DNA of 64,000 bases. It comes from Incurvaria masculella. Taxonomy: Eukaryota > Arthropoda > Insecta > Lepidoptera > Incurvariidae. The notes beneath the pieces were generated by a model. The model did no database searches, was not told where the DNA came from, and saw only the letters and a program-made list of their open reading frames with translations. Shown in pieces: positions 31,441-42,062 of the stretch (the first letter of the stretch is position 1; each line of letters starts with the position of its first letter). Position numbers and translations under genes: made by a program. The stretch is from positions 17,010,501-17,074,500 of the forward strand of contig OX335651.1 of the NCBI GenBank assembly GCA_946894095.1, written 5' to 3'.

Positions 31441-32916
31441 TTACCCGCATATGTAAATAATCCCCCTGCGCCAGTTACAGCTGCAGGTATGAACCTGCCA
31501 CGAGCTCGCTGGAGCCACCGGCATTGTGGCGCGTTCCTGCGATATTTTTATAGACGTTGTATGCAAATGGCCTATTCACTTTCCTCCCTTTGACGTAATA
31601 GGCCATTTCACGATGAAGGAATTCATCTTCGTATGTTTATGACTTGAGGAATCGCCTAATGTGAATCTTGATGGCACCTATGTACCATACCAGTTGCCCT
31701 ACCTATCCGTGACATGAGTTTCGATGTTATTGATCAATTACATTAACAATGAATTCAATTTATTGTATTTTTTGGTATTTTCAGTAAAGTATTGAGTGGA
31801 GACAATTCTTACTCTACACAGACAGCCCAGAGCGAATATGGTATTGTTCTCTGTTTTCTAAAGCAAATCTCGTCAAAGTAGGTGTTTTCGCTTGCGAAAC
31901 TGAAAAAGAAGTACTTTTTCTGATACGTTTGGGCTCACCATTCTATATTTTCTGTATAGTCATAATTAGTCAATAAGTTCTTACAAATAAATCCAAAGCT
32001 CTATCAAAGCAAAGATATCGCTCAAACTTATTCTCACTAAAACAATTATTATATATTATATTCATCAATCTATGTTAAGCATATGATTACATTACATATA
32101 TCAATAATAATACTAATACATTATTAAAAATAACTTTTTAATTTATTTGGGACCTAAATAAAACCTGTTGTATTTCCTAAGATGTTTAAATTTATTTTAT
32201 TTGAAGGCATCCAAAGTTAGTTTGGTTTTCTGTGTGCATCTTAGGAAATACGGACATTATTTTTCTTTACGCCTGGAAGTAGGTAACGGTTAATATTTAC
32301 ATACTTTCCAGCAATCGTACTAGAGTACATAGTAAATAGTATAAGTACACCGTGCGATTTCATCATCTAACGAACAGATCTGACTGGTCGGCACTACCAT
32401 CCGTGTATGATTATCACTAAAACGTGGCTACGCTGCCGCTATACTGATGACTTTCGGTCGCCACTCCTGTTCTGCCATTCTCGTTGACGTTGTCCGTGCG
32501 TCCCGATTTACCGAGTATTATCTAACCGAATGAGGCTGTCTGGCTTTCGTCACCGTGGTTTTCTATACTTCAGACACCTATTTCGACTTCGCTCTCGCGC
32601 GAATAGGCGCGTCAATTTACGCCCGAGTATTGACAGAATCGGCGATTAATCCGACGTCAATTTGACAACGCGCTGACAAGGTGCGGTTTGCACGAGCGCC
32701 GCTCCCGATGCTGCGATTAGGAAATCAGTGAAGCATCCTAACGGCGCATCCTTTTTTTACCATATCCTTAATACCATAAGGAAACGTTTGTTATGTCATA
32801 GTGTCATTCATACCTTAGTCCATTGGACACTACCTTCAAGAGGACTTCCCGCATTTTTTTTATGGTCGGAGATATCTGCCAAAGCGACTCCTCTGGAGAG
32901 CCCTTGTCGTCCATTT
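31441..32916. other. Unassigned; includes a 15-bp inverted repeat and a diverged repeat
   Basis: GTATTTCCTAAGATG (32170-32184) and its perfect complement (32237-32251) enclose 52 bp. 32360-32520 is a diverged relative of the GAATTCGTAAGCGAAC repeat (CTACGCTGCCGCTATACTGA). The rest is unassigned. Confidence 0.35.
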
Positions 32917-33187
32917 TTAGGGTTCCGTACCCAAAGGGTGAAAACGGAACCCTATTACTAAGCCTCCGCTGTCCGTCCGTCTGTCACAGGGCTGTATCTC
33001 GTGAACCGTAATAGGTAAGCAGCTGAATTGTTTACAGAGTGTGTATTTATTTTGCCGCTATAACAACAAACAGGTAAAATAAAAAAATAAAAAAATTAAA
33101 GGGTGCAAAAAACGTGATTTTTTTTGTGTTAAATCTTGTACGATGGTACGGAACCCTTCGTGTGCGACTCGCACTTGCCCGGTTTTT
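32917..33187 (-). repeat. AGTGCGAG repeat, near full length
   Basis: On +: TTTTTAGGGTTCCGTACCCA, CCGTCCGTCTGTCAC, GCAGCTGAATTG, TATTTTGCCGCTATAACAAC, then CCCTTCGTGTGCGACTCGC and CACTTGCCCGG. It matches 29872-30157 inverted throughout. Confidence 0.8.
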
Positions 33188-33777
33188 TTCTTTTCCTCTG
33201 CACGGTTATCCGAAAAAAAATGTGCATATAATCATACGAGAAGCCGACCGTGCGACGTAAACTACAATTGCTACCACGCGCAAATATGTTCCAGAAATGC
33301 GTTCGTCAAGTCAGTTCCCACCCACACGAAGCCTTCGATACTTCTGCGAATATATTTGCGTGTGGCATGTTACGTATTTCTAGAAAATTGATGTTTATAA
33401 AAGATTGGAGACAGCTGGTCTCATGGTAGGCGCTCTCGATGGCATACCTCCTTCCTTTTGATCTGAGGTACATTCACGTTGGATGAAAATATGGTCGAAA
33501 CGCAAATGAAATAAAAATAACCGCGTTTTCTATCCAGCGCAATGTTGCCGTGCTCATCAAATCGTCAAATCATAATTGTGTTATATCATTTATGTGGACG
33601 AAAAAAAAAGACAAAAAAAAAAACATAATTTATAGACCAGTGAAGTTTCTTTGCGGGTTCTTCTTCACTAGTTGATCGAATCCGCGGATCAATCAAATTG
33701 TGACATGACTTTGTAGTTTTACTACCAGAAGTTGAATAAATAAATGAAATGAAAATGAAATGAAATGAAATAGAAAG
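33188..33777. other. Unassigned, with a GAAAT microsatellite
   Basis: Short tandem AATGA/AAATG units at about 33742-33772. Nothing else recognised. Confidence 0.35.
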
Positions 33778-34548
33778 GGCATAGCAAGGCACCCGTTATG
33801 AAACCACAATTCGTTCTGGAATGCGGTGTGTTGTTTTAAAATTTTGCCAGTGGATTTGATATCAGCCACGAGTCGTATTCACTACGTATAATATTCACAA
33901 CGTATAATCTTATTTTTTTCCAAAAAATTAAAACCATGCATATCGTATAATAGTCACAACGTATAATGTTATACGTTGTGCATGAATAAAGTTTAAAAAT
34001 AAAATCAACTCTTTGCATCATGCAGAACGTATAATAGTCACAACGTATAATATTCCTAACATGAATTCACAAAAAAAGAAAACCATGCAGAACGTATAAT
34101 ATGCCAAGAAGCACTGCATAAAGCGCCCTAATAACGATACATTTAAGGCTGAAATTGCTACGAATCGATATTTGCTACAATTTCGAGAGGCCACCTTACG
34201 CTAATTGAGACGGTCGAAACGTCACGTGCGAGTATACGCTTTAATTGTATGAGGATAAGGGCGCTTATCGTTTGAAACATTTTTGGATTATATGATATGC
34301 ATGGTTTTCTTTTTTTGTTAAATAAAGATCATAACATTATACGTTGTGACTATTATACGTTATGCATGGAGAAATAAGTAATTTTATGTTTTGGACTTCT
34401 TCATGCACTACGTATAAGATTATACGATCTGCCGATTATACGTTGTGCATGGTTTTAAAATTTTGTTAAAATATGACACTATACGATCTGCATATTAGAC
34501 GTTCTGCCGTTCCCCCTCAGCCATTAATGTCCAGTTACATACAAAAAT
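33778..34548 (+). mobile_element. HaSE-like SINE split by a 647-bp element
   Basis: The left part (33778-33869) has GGCATAGCAAGGCACCCGTT and GGAATGCGGTGTGTTG. The right part (34517-34548) has CAGCCATTAATGTCCAGTTAC followed by A-rich sequence. Joined across the insertion they follow SINE order. TCAGCCA is duplicated at the junctions. Confidence 0.65.
33870..34516 (+). mobile_element. 647-bp inverted-arm element, copy A
   Basis: Begins GAGTCGTATTCACTACG and ends GCCGTTCCCCC. Flanks TCAGCCAC (33862-33869) and TCAGCCAT (34517-34524) are an 8-bp target duplication with one mismatch. Arms 33870-34105 and 34284-34516 are colinear imperfect inverted repeats. Each arm contains several ACGTATAAT units, often preceded by CATGCA, pointing inward on opposite strands. 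The ~178-bp centre has no coding capacity. The copy at 35806-36452 has identical ends and length. The 8-bp duplication would fit hAT or related superfamilies, and the long arms would fit a Mutator-like or fold-back element. The class is open. Confidence 0.8.
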
Positions 34549-34594
34549 AAATACTTTGATTACAACGCTCGTCGTTTATGTTTGATGAGTCATT

Positions 34595-34665
34595 ATTTTC
34601 CATCCAGTTGGTCAAATATCATGACACTGTGATAGTGTGGTATTAAGCCATCAATATAAAATGGG
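34595..34665 (+). mobile_element. HaSE-like SINE fragment, deleted
   Basis: TTTTCCATCCAGTTGGTCAAA, then ATATCATGACACTGTGATAG and GTATTAAGCCATCAATATAAA. The middle of the body is missing. Confidence 0.5.
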
Positions 34666-34840
34666 AAGAATCGACATTGACAAATATTGGTTCCGTCAAA
34701 TCGTAATGCTGCTAAGATCCACGCGTGCGGGCCATTGGCGATAGATGGCCTGGGAGTGACAAAGGCAGATACAATGCTAATTGCCGCGATAGTAAAAGGG
34801 CTAACACTATTTTGCCTTGTAGGCAATTCGGTGACATGTT

Positions 34841-35077
34841 CAGCAGGTCTATTCCTGGCATTCAGTAATCAGGAATCAGGAATCCTGAGTCTAGAAAACC
34901 GCTTTTATAGCGATTTTCAAAGCGAGTTTTTTTACGGAAAACCTTGATTGATTAAAAAAAATCTATTCTCCGGAATATTTTAGTCAAGAAAATCACTTTG
35001 GAAACCGCTACAAAAGCGGTTTTCTAGACTCAGGATTCCTGATTCCTGATTACTGAATGCCTGGAATAGACCTGCTG
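34841..35077. mobile_element. Fold-back element with CAGCAGGTCTATTCC ends
   Basis: Left arm from 34841 (CAGCAGGTCTATTCCTGGCA) and right arm to 35077 are inverted complements with about 2 mismatches over the first 70 bp, then decay towards the centre. Internally TCAGGAATCAGGAATCC repeats a short word. A half copy is at 23488-23614. CAG ends recall hAT termini but no flanking duplication is clear. Confidence 0.7.
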
Positions 35078-35080
35078 AGG

Positions 35081-35439
35081 TGATTTTCCCAGTCTTCCCA
35101 TTTGTATAGCTGCCTGCGACTCCATGGTCGCCCTCGCTCACGCGCTGCTGCATTTGTTCAGAAGCTGCCACCGCCGCGCGCCGCCGTCGTTGCGTCGTGT
35201 CGCCCCGCGCCGACAATCGCGCGATTGTCCGCGCGGGGACACAGCTGCGCTGATTTGACGGCGATGGCGGAAAGTTGTCCTAATGAGGTAATGGTCGCGG
35301 TTACACACTCATCGGAAATAGTGACTTATCAAACATGAACGACTACGAAACAGACTGGATAGCCAATGAAGGGCCCACCCTTGATTGGCATAAGCGGCTT
35401 GTACTGTACATTTTTTAATAACTAAAGTAATTATTTTTA
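35081..35439. other. Unassigned GC-rich block with a 36-bp hairpin
   Basis: 35095-35290 is GC-rich. 35203-35220 and 35221-35238 are inverted complements with a single mismatch and no loop (CCCCGCGC, then GACAATCGC at the centre). No coding frame is preferred. Confidence 0.4.
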
Positions 35440-36490
35440 TATGTATTTGGACTTGGACGGCTGATACCACATCCACCGTCATGATATCAGAATAAAACAC
35501 CGCATTCCCGAATGAATTGTGGTGACATAATGGGTGCTTTGCTAGGCACTTCTATTATGAGCAAGGCAACATTTCGCTGGATGCGATGCGACCATATTTT
35601 CATTCATTGCGATCGTACCAACTTGGGTGGGCTTAACTTCTTCCACTTAGGGAAAGGATACCGACAGTTTTAAATTGATTCCCAATGATAGAGCAGCTCG
35701 CAATCGTGACGAAATGCACTTATGCGAATCAGAAAAGGAAAGAAAGTGGAGCATGAACGGGGCGGGGATTTGAACCAACGTCCTCTGGTAATCGGGGCTA
35801 GTACCGGGGGAACGGCAGAACGTCTAATATGCAGATCGTATAATGTCATATTTTAACAAAATTTTAAAACCATGCACAACGTATAATCGGCAGATCGTAT
35901 AATTTTATACGTAATGCATGAAGAAGTTTAAATAATAAAATTTCTTATTTCTCCATGCATAACGTATAATAGTTACAACGTATAATATTATGATCTTTAT
36001 TTAACAAAAAAAGAAAACCATGCATATCATATAATCCAAAAACTTTTCATACGATAAGCGCCCTTATGTCTATACTTTTAAAGCGTATACTCGCACGCGA
36101 CTTTTCGACCGTCTTAATTAGCGTTGTAGCAAATTGTTACTCTTCAACAAATATCGATTCGTAGCAATTTCGGCCTTAAATGTATCGTTATTAGGGCGCT
36201 TTATGCAGTGCTTCTTGGCATATTATACGTTCTGCATGGTTTTCTTTTTTTGTGAATTCATGTTAGGAATATTATACTTTGTGACTATTATACGTTCTGC
36301 ATGATGCATAGAGTTGATTTTATTTTTAAACTTTATTCATGCACAACGTATAACATTATACGTTGTGAATATTATACGATATGCATGGTTTTCATTTTTT
36401 GGAAAAAAATACTATTATACGTTGTGAATATTATACGTAGTGAATACGACTCCTAGTACCTGGACCGCTAAGCTACAATCCGCTCTGAGG
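35440..36490 (-). mobile_element. HaSE1-like SINE (tRNA-derived head) split by a 647-bp element
   Basis: Read on the minus strand, the head (about 36490-36453, then 35805 downwards) gives TTGTAGCTTAGCGGTCC, with A box TAGCTTAGCGG. Across the insertion it gives GTTGGTTCAAATCCCCGCC, with B box GGTTCAAATCC. The body (ACCAAGTTGGTACGATCGCA-type order) and tail GTATCAGCCGTCCAAGTCCA follow. The 647-bp element interrupts the tRNA-like head between A and B boxes, which would destroy promoter spacing. Confidence 0.75.
35806..36452 (-). mobile_element. 647-bp inverted-arm element, copy B
   Basis: Starts GGGGGAACGGCAGAACG and ends GTGAATACGACTC, the exact complement of copy A's ends. It is flanked by a perfect 8-bp duplication CTAGTACC (35798-35805 and 36453-36460). 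By eye it agrees with copy A at roughly nine positions in ten, with the largest difference in the centre (around 36125-36160). Same length (647 bp), opposite orientation, 1.29 kb away. Confidence 0.85.
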
Positions 36491-36685
36491 ATGTTTTTCT
36501 TTCCACCGGTAGAAGTAGCGGGCTAACCTCTAGATTTATCAGTATGATCCTGTCAAGGGAACCTTTCTGAACCTTTCGCATATCTCGTTGCGGGCAGCGA
36601 GCATGAAAGACCGACGAAGTAACCTAAGTTTTTTTGTATGTAGGCGGTGTAGCCACTTCTACATACAATGGCGGCAGCACCGGAG
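36491..36685. other. Unassigned
   Basis: Nothing recognised. Confidence 0.3.
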
Positions 36686-36870
36686 GGTTAGTTCGCTTAT
36701 CTAGAACTTCACAGAACGCTGTTGAATTTTCGATGTTGCACGTTCCGAATTCGTAAGCGAACTGACTACAGCTAGACGTTTTCCACTAACTCGTTGCTAC
36801 ACTGCCGCTATACCAATGAGTTTATATCGCCACTCCCGCCCTTGCATGCTCGCTTTCGTTTTCACTGTTG
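36686..36870. mobile_element. Small MITE with GTTAGTTCGCTTA ends plus repeat flank
   Basis: GTTAGTTCGCTTATC at 36686 and the complement of GTCAGTTCGCTTACG at about 36755-36770 bracket ~85 bp. The following 100 bp (TGCCGCTATACCAATGAG) matches 27080-27150. Confidence 0.45.
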
Positions 36871-36902
36871 AAATGGTTTTAATGAGATTTGGAACAGCAA
36901 CT

Positions 36903-37136
36903 TAAAAAACGACCAAGTGTGAGTCGGGCCCGCGCACGTAGGGTTCCGTTTTTTGTAAGGTTTTTTTTTTTTATTTTACTTATTGGTTGTTATAGCGGCG
37001 AAATAAATAGATACTATGTGAAAAGCTTAGCTGCCTACCTATTACGGTTCATTAGATACTGCCCTGTGACAGACGGACGGACGGTCAGCCGTCCGGTAAT
37101 AGAGTTCCATTGGCATCTTTTGAGCACGACACCCTA
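36903..37136 (+). repeat. AGTGCGAG repeat
   Basis: AACGACCAAGTGTGAGTCGG through TATAGCGGCGAAATAAATAG, CAGACGGACGGACGG and CACGACACCCTAAAAA. Diverged but complete. Confidence 0.7.
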
Positions 37137-37677
37137 AAAACCACTGTGGTCGCAGTCTTGGAACAAAGTATAATTTGCCTACTACAGTGGTACTTTTTGA
37201 TACGGATCAAAATACAACCATTAAGAAATAAAAAAAATGTGAAAAAAAAATCAAGAATTCTTTGGCAGACACTTTGCATAATCTGTGACCACCGAATGCC
37301 CTCCCGAACGGAGTAAAAAGTCCCCCCAAGCGTTAATCCGCCATAACCGTCTCGGCGGAAGGGTTCCGCGTCCTCAGCTCCAGTCGGGAGGTGTCCCTCA
37401 GTTTGAGGGAACAGTTTTTATTTTATACCGCCGGAGAAATCGTAAACGAACCGCTACACGCTGGACCAAATCAGCGATTTGTCCGGTAGTGCTGCTCCGG
37501 AACTTATCGATAACTTCGCTTGAAATACACTTTTATTCAAAACTAGCCTGAAAAGGTTATCAAAATCAGTCATGCCGTTTTGGAGTCCATACGTATGTAT
37601 ACACGAATATTTTTTTAATTTAGAGAATATTTATACCCACCACCACATCATTATTAGAATTTATGAGTTTCTCTTAT
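37137..37677. other. Unassigned
   Basis: GC-richer at 37290-37500. TCAGTCATGCCGTTTTGGAGT near 37570 is a phrase common in Helitron-like moth repeats. No boundaries were found. Confidence 0.3.
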
Positions 37678-38214
37678 GGTGGCCCATCCCGCTCATTTCC
37701 CCATACAAAAGGGGAAAGAAGATCACACCCATATTTCTTGTCAGAGATCCAAAGTTTTGCTCAAAATAGCTTTATTTGATCGAACTAGCGATGACTATTG
37801 GCATTGTAAAATTGTGTTTGGTTTCTAAGTTATAAGGTCCGAAAGTTCGCATTTTTCGCGCGTTTTATACAATAACTTTGGAGGTGGATTACGCAATGAT
37901 AAAGTAAGAACATCTTAAAAAGATTAGTCATCAGACATAGCTTATTTAATCAAGATTTATAATCTATTTGGTTTTTGTTCGATTTTTAACTACAGCGGTC
38001 GTGGTTTAATTTTAGCTATATGTCGTGTTTAAATCAAAATTTTCGTAAATCTTACCAAATCATACACTATGCAAATTGTCTTTTTTGTGGACATATTGCA
38101 TCTTCCTCATCACGGAGCCTGTCCTATTCTTTGAAACAGAGAAGGTCCCAGAGCACATCAGCACGGTTTTGTACCGTGCCCGCGAATGAGTTAGGCCCGC
38201 CGGGTTGGGCCACC
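37678..38214 (-). mobile_element. TTAA-type MITE with GGTGGCCCAACCCG ends, copy 1
   Basis: Left GGTGGCCCATCCCGC, right CGGGTTGGGCCACC followed by TTAA (38215-38218). It is the inverted counterpart of 58252-58793, over its whole length. The left TTAA is not intact (CTTAT). No transposase frame. Confidence 0.75.
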
Positions 38215-38218
38215 TTAA

Positions 38219-38589
38219 GGACACGATTCGTGGTATTTTAAAAAAAATCACTCACTGGTGTTAGTGGGTCTACCTATGCCGATGTAATCTGACTTGCAGA
38301 CGCCGTCATGCCGCGTAGCAAAATCGTCACCACACCAGCTACACCATTTGTTTTATGTCATCATGCCTGTCAGCTGGCAACTGTGAACTAGCTATCACCT
38401 CGAGATAATGTAGGCCCACTGACTCCATTGAGTGAACCTTTTCTTTAGAAAACCCTGAATCGCGGCTACTTGAAGGATGTTTAGAAACGTTTCAGAGCTA
38501 ATAAAATAATGCATGATCATGTTTTGTTTAACCATTCAAAAATATTTGAACATTTCAATAATCATTTTTAAAATAATATTTTTTTTAAA
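38219..38589. other. Unassigned
   Basis: Nothing recognised. Confidence 0.3.
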
Positions 38590-39078
38590 TCATTTTTGAC
38601 AGTCGACATCGACATGCGGCGATTGGCCCGTCACTACTGATCCACGTCGCTCCAACCCCGTCAAGTCATGAAGGGAGGCATCGTACGAAATCACTCGTGT
38701 CTCCAACAATATTTGCATTTTATCCCCGGGCCGTGGATTCCGCGATCCGAGCGCCCGATATCCTTCGAAGGAACGATCAAATAAATAAATCTTTATGCTT
38801 TTGGGCACGCCTGCAGGTATAAAGTCTCTGAAATGACGCCGAGAATGCCGAAAGCAACCGGTTCGCTATCGGCTGGCCTATCTACTGAACGCATATTCCC
38901 TGAATACACGTCTTGACCGAAATTCAGATGTTTGAAGCGCCCTAAGACTAGCTGTTTTGCATTTTCTCTCGTATCGGAAATCTCTGGTTCGTGTCCCATT
39001 ACGTACATCTCGCTTACATCAGGTGGAAGAAACATAGAAATACGAATCCGTCCTAGTTTTCCTTTTAGTTCAATTTTG
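38590..39078 (-). pseudogene. Coding-like block, possibly frameshifted, unknown
   Basis: On the minus strand one frame runs from just after a TAG at about 39080 to 38793, with ordinary codon use and balanced amino acids (for example residues MFLPPDVSEMYVMGHEPEIS). It overlaps a second frame (38808-38590) that continues after a one-base shift near 38805. The block is richer in G+C than its flanks. Together they could be one broken ORF of ~160 codons, two exons, or chance. No domain, signal peptide or membrane segment is recognised, and there is no neighbouring gene to give context. Confidence 0.2.
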
Positions 39079-41102
39079 CCTTCCTAGCATGATTCCTCCT
39101 TCAGAAATTCGGTATTATCTTTTATAACATATTTTTGGTATCGCTATTATCACAAAACGCACTAAATGTTAATCAACTAAGTTCAGTAAAACGTTAACTT
39201 AAAATAGTTAGACCTTGTTAATGATTTTTCAGATTGAATAAAGCTTAGCAACTTCGTCATGCTAAATAGACCCAGTGTAATATTAATATTTTCGTTTGTT
39301 GCCTTGTCTTTGAGAACAATGTATTTTTTCTAGATTGAGAGAATGTCCAAGCATCTAAGCCTGTTCTATCTATTCGGCTGATGTAAGCAACAATCGTATA
39401 TTATGGAAAGATACACTTGCAGATGGCTAAATTATGAAAGAATACCATGGAAGCTAATCAAATGACCCATCTATTTGCATAATATTCTCGAATCACATAC
39501 CTAGGAGGCAGCTTCTTTCTCCAAAAGAAAAAAGTCGCACTCGGCCGCTGAAAAGAAAATACTATAAAAGGCTTCGCGTCCGAGGAGAAAGGACGAGAGG
39601 TTTTATTATCTTTATAAGGAGACAATTCCAGCGATTGCATATAAATGAACTCAAATGCGTATGGCTCGTCTGAAACCGCCGGAGGAAAAATAAACAGATA
39701 TCATTTGTTTTTGTTTCAGCCGGAGCAAAAAAGCAAAGTGTCCGAGACGTGACATCACGGGATCGTTTGAGCCCGGGTATTGGTGGTGCCGACTCGGACG
39801 CCGAGACAACGACAGATCGCTTGTCGGCTGCGACCGAGTCGCACTGTCGACTTGGTAGCTACGTAGCATAGTTGCAATTTTGTTTTTGCGATATTCCTGA
39901 GTGGCGTATTCTTCGCTCATAAAGCACTATTCCCACAAAATAAGTTAACTAATTAACGTAATTGCGCACGCCTCTGAGTGCACGCGTATTATATGATCGG
40001 TTCGAGCGGATTGCGAGGTGTTTTTACAGGCGTACTCGGGTGTAGCGCTATCTGCCCTGACGCCCAAGGTCATTGACGACTCTAATCGCCTTAAACAGCC
40101 ATAATTAATTGACTAACGTAAAACAATACAATTTAATTTATGCTACTTCCAGGCATAGAGTCCGGTCAATTCCAAAGCAATGCATATAGATATTTCAATT
40201 TTGAGAAGGAACGCCCTCTCTGATTCTCTTCTCAATTTCTTAATTCTCTCGAATTTCAAGGCAAAAGTTGATGGGTAATTTTGTTGAACGCCTCACGATC
40301 TTTTTTTGCTCATCCGAAAATCGCTTGACTTTTGGATCCGCATCAGGCTAGTGCACAAACATATTGAACAGAATAGCGAGTCGCAAGCGTCATCGGTCGC
40401 GAACAGAAACGCAAGCGCAGCAATCCGAAGCGCAGCTAACACTGGCTACTCAGGTTGGATTGCTTCTTTCGCGTATCCCAATCTGTAAATTGAATCTGAA
40501 AACATTTTGTTATTCAAACATAGCTGCTTAACGTCCAAGGCCCGGGCTTTTTAATGGCTTAACCGCAGTCGCCGCCACGCTGCGGGGAACTCTTCGCTTT
40601 TATGTCCACTCGGCAGATTGGATGAGTGACGTTATATTTTGATCTATGTTCCCTTTGATTAAAATGTTCAAGTGTAACGCATAAAATGGTAGGTACGGTT
40701 TTAAGAAATAATATTTTAGTCTTCTAATTTTTTAAAGTATTTAGATCTCGTTGCGTGCTATTCTATTTTAGACCCATTTATATACCCATTATATTCTTAA
40801 TCTATTTTAGACCCAAACCGTTACAAAAAGTTAGCCGGCGCTGACTTGAGCTACCTCTTTGTATGATATACATTGCTCATTTCAAGCACTTAACCAAAAA
40901 AGCCTATCACACGAATCGGAATTAAAATATATGGCACAGCGAAAAAAAAGGAAATGTTTAAGTATGCATAATTTATTTGGTTTTGAAGGATTTGGATGAA
41001 ATTTATTACTAAGATAATAGTTTTATTTCCTAAAATAATCTTATCGTTTTAAAAATTAACGTTATTTTAAAAACGTTAAAAAAATATCAATAATCTTTGT
41101 TA
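39079..41102. other. Unassigned, largely unique
   Basis: 39458-39920 and 40330-40620 are GC-richer. An 89-codon minus frame (39920-39651) with an Arg/Ser-rich middle has no recognised domain. No repeat partners noticed, so this is one of the least repetitive parts of the window. Confidence 0.3.
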
Positions 41103-41120
41103 ACACAACACAACACAACA
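41103..41120 (+). repeat. ACAAC microsatellite
   Basis: CACAACACAACACAACA, about 3.5 units of five bases. Confidence 0.7.
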
Positions 41121-42062
41121 AATAATGTAAATTATAAATAAAATATCTCCTCTAGGTCTGCCGAGGCAGCCATTGTCCCTTAAATACTTATAGCATTTCC
41201 TCTTTGAATTTCAATGCTTATGCGGCGAACAAAAAACATTTTGGAGCGTGAATCGCCCGAGGTCTCTCTTATAATTAATAATTAACCAATTCAATCATTA
41301 TGTTTTGATAATCCTGGCTACTCACCCGATTATGATGCGATTTAATTAATTCACTAGAAAAATAAAGAAAAACTTTCATTTTCTCGTGAATTAAAGGCTA
41401 CGAGTTCAATATGAGAAAAGTTGTGGCTTTTGTGGTGGTTTTTTAATCGGACCTACATACGATCAGGTACACGAAACAACCACAATCCATGATATTTTAA
41501 TACTTTCCTTCAAACTCAATCAGGTTCGGAAGTTCAAGAAAATCCAACACACTTCTTCAAATGCCCTCAATTGCCCTGTACACCTAAGCCGCGCGGTTGG
41601 GCGGGCGACTCGAGCGTAGGGCGGAGAGCGTAGGGCGGATTGGGCGCGTGGTCCGGCATACGGCGACCTCCTTAGCGCGGCTGCGATGGAGATGTTGAGG
41701 GTAAACAGAAAAAACATCTCTTCGGAGACGTGAGGAGCTTCACCGCCGCCGCCGCGCCGCAGCGAGAACCTACAAGCGCGGTGGCTAAAGTGCAGTGATA
41801 TTGGAAAAAATCGACACATTCGAAAAATCGAAATGTAATACACATATTTACTAAATAAACATCTACACTAAAATTCTAACGGAAAAGTGAAACTAAACCC
41901 AAGATAACCTAACCTAAAGTTATTTAAAAAAAATCGAACCTAAAATATTAGGATCAGTATGGGGTCCGGCTCTCTTTTAGTAAGAAGAAATGAACTCCTG
42001 GACATTTGAACCGATTTAAAAGAGATGCGAAAACACCGTAACATTTAAGTTGATCCAATAAA
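41121..42062. other. Unassigned; GC-rich block 41570-41790
   Basis: The block contains GCGTAGGGCGGA twice (near 41620 and 41630) and GCCGCCGCCGCG. A 107-codon minus frame (41843-41520) is open mostly because of this composition. AACCTAACCTAAAG near 41909 is a minimal TTAGG-like word. Confidence 0.3.

Noticed and set aside
33890..34500. CRISPR array from regularly recurring ACGTATAAT words
   Set aside because: Units are about 10 bp, irregularly spaced, and occur in both orientations within a mobile element in a eukaryotic genome.
35760..36490. Functional tRNA gene
   Set aside because: A and B boxes are convincing but no cloverleaf pairing is complete, and the sequence continues into a SINE body. 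The same holds for 60144 and 58850.
41520..41843. 107-codon minus-strand gene in the 41.6-kb GC-rich block
   Set aside because: The frame follows from GC composition and Arg/Ala-rich codons, with no motif and no splice context.
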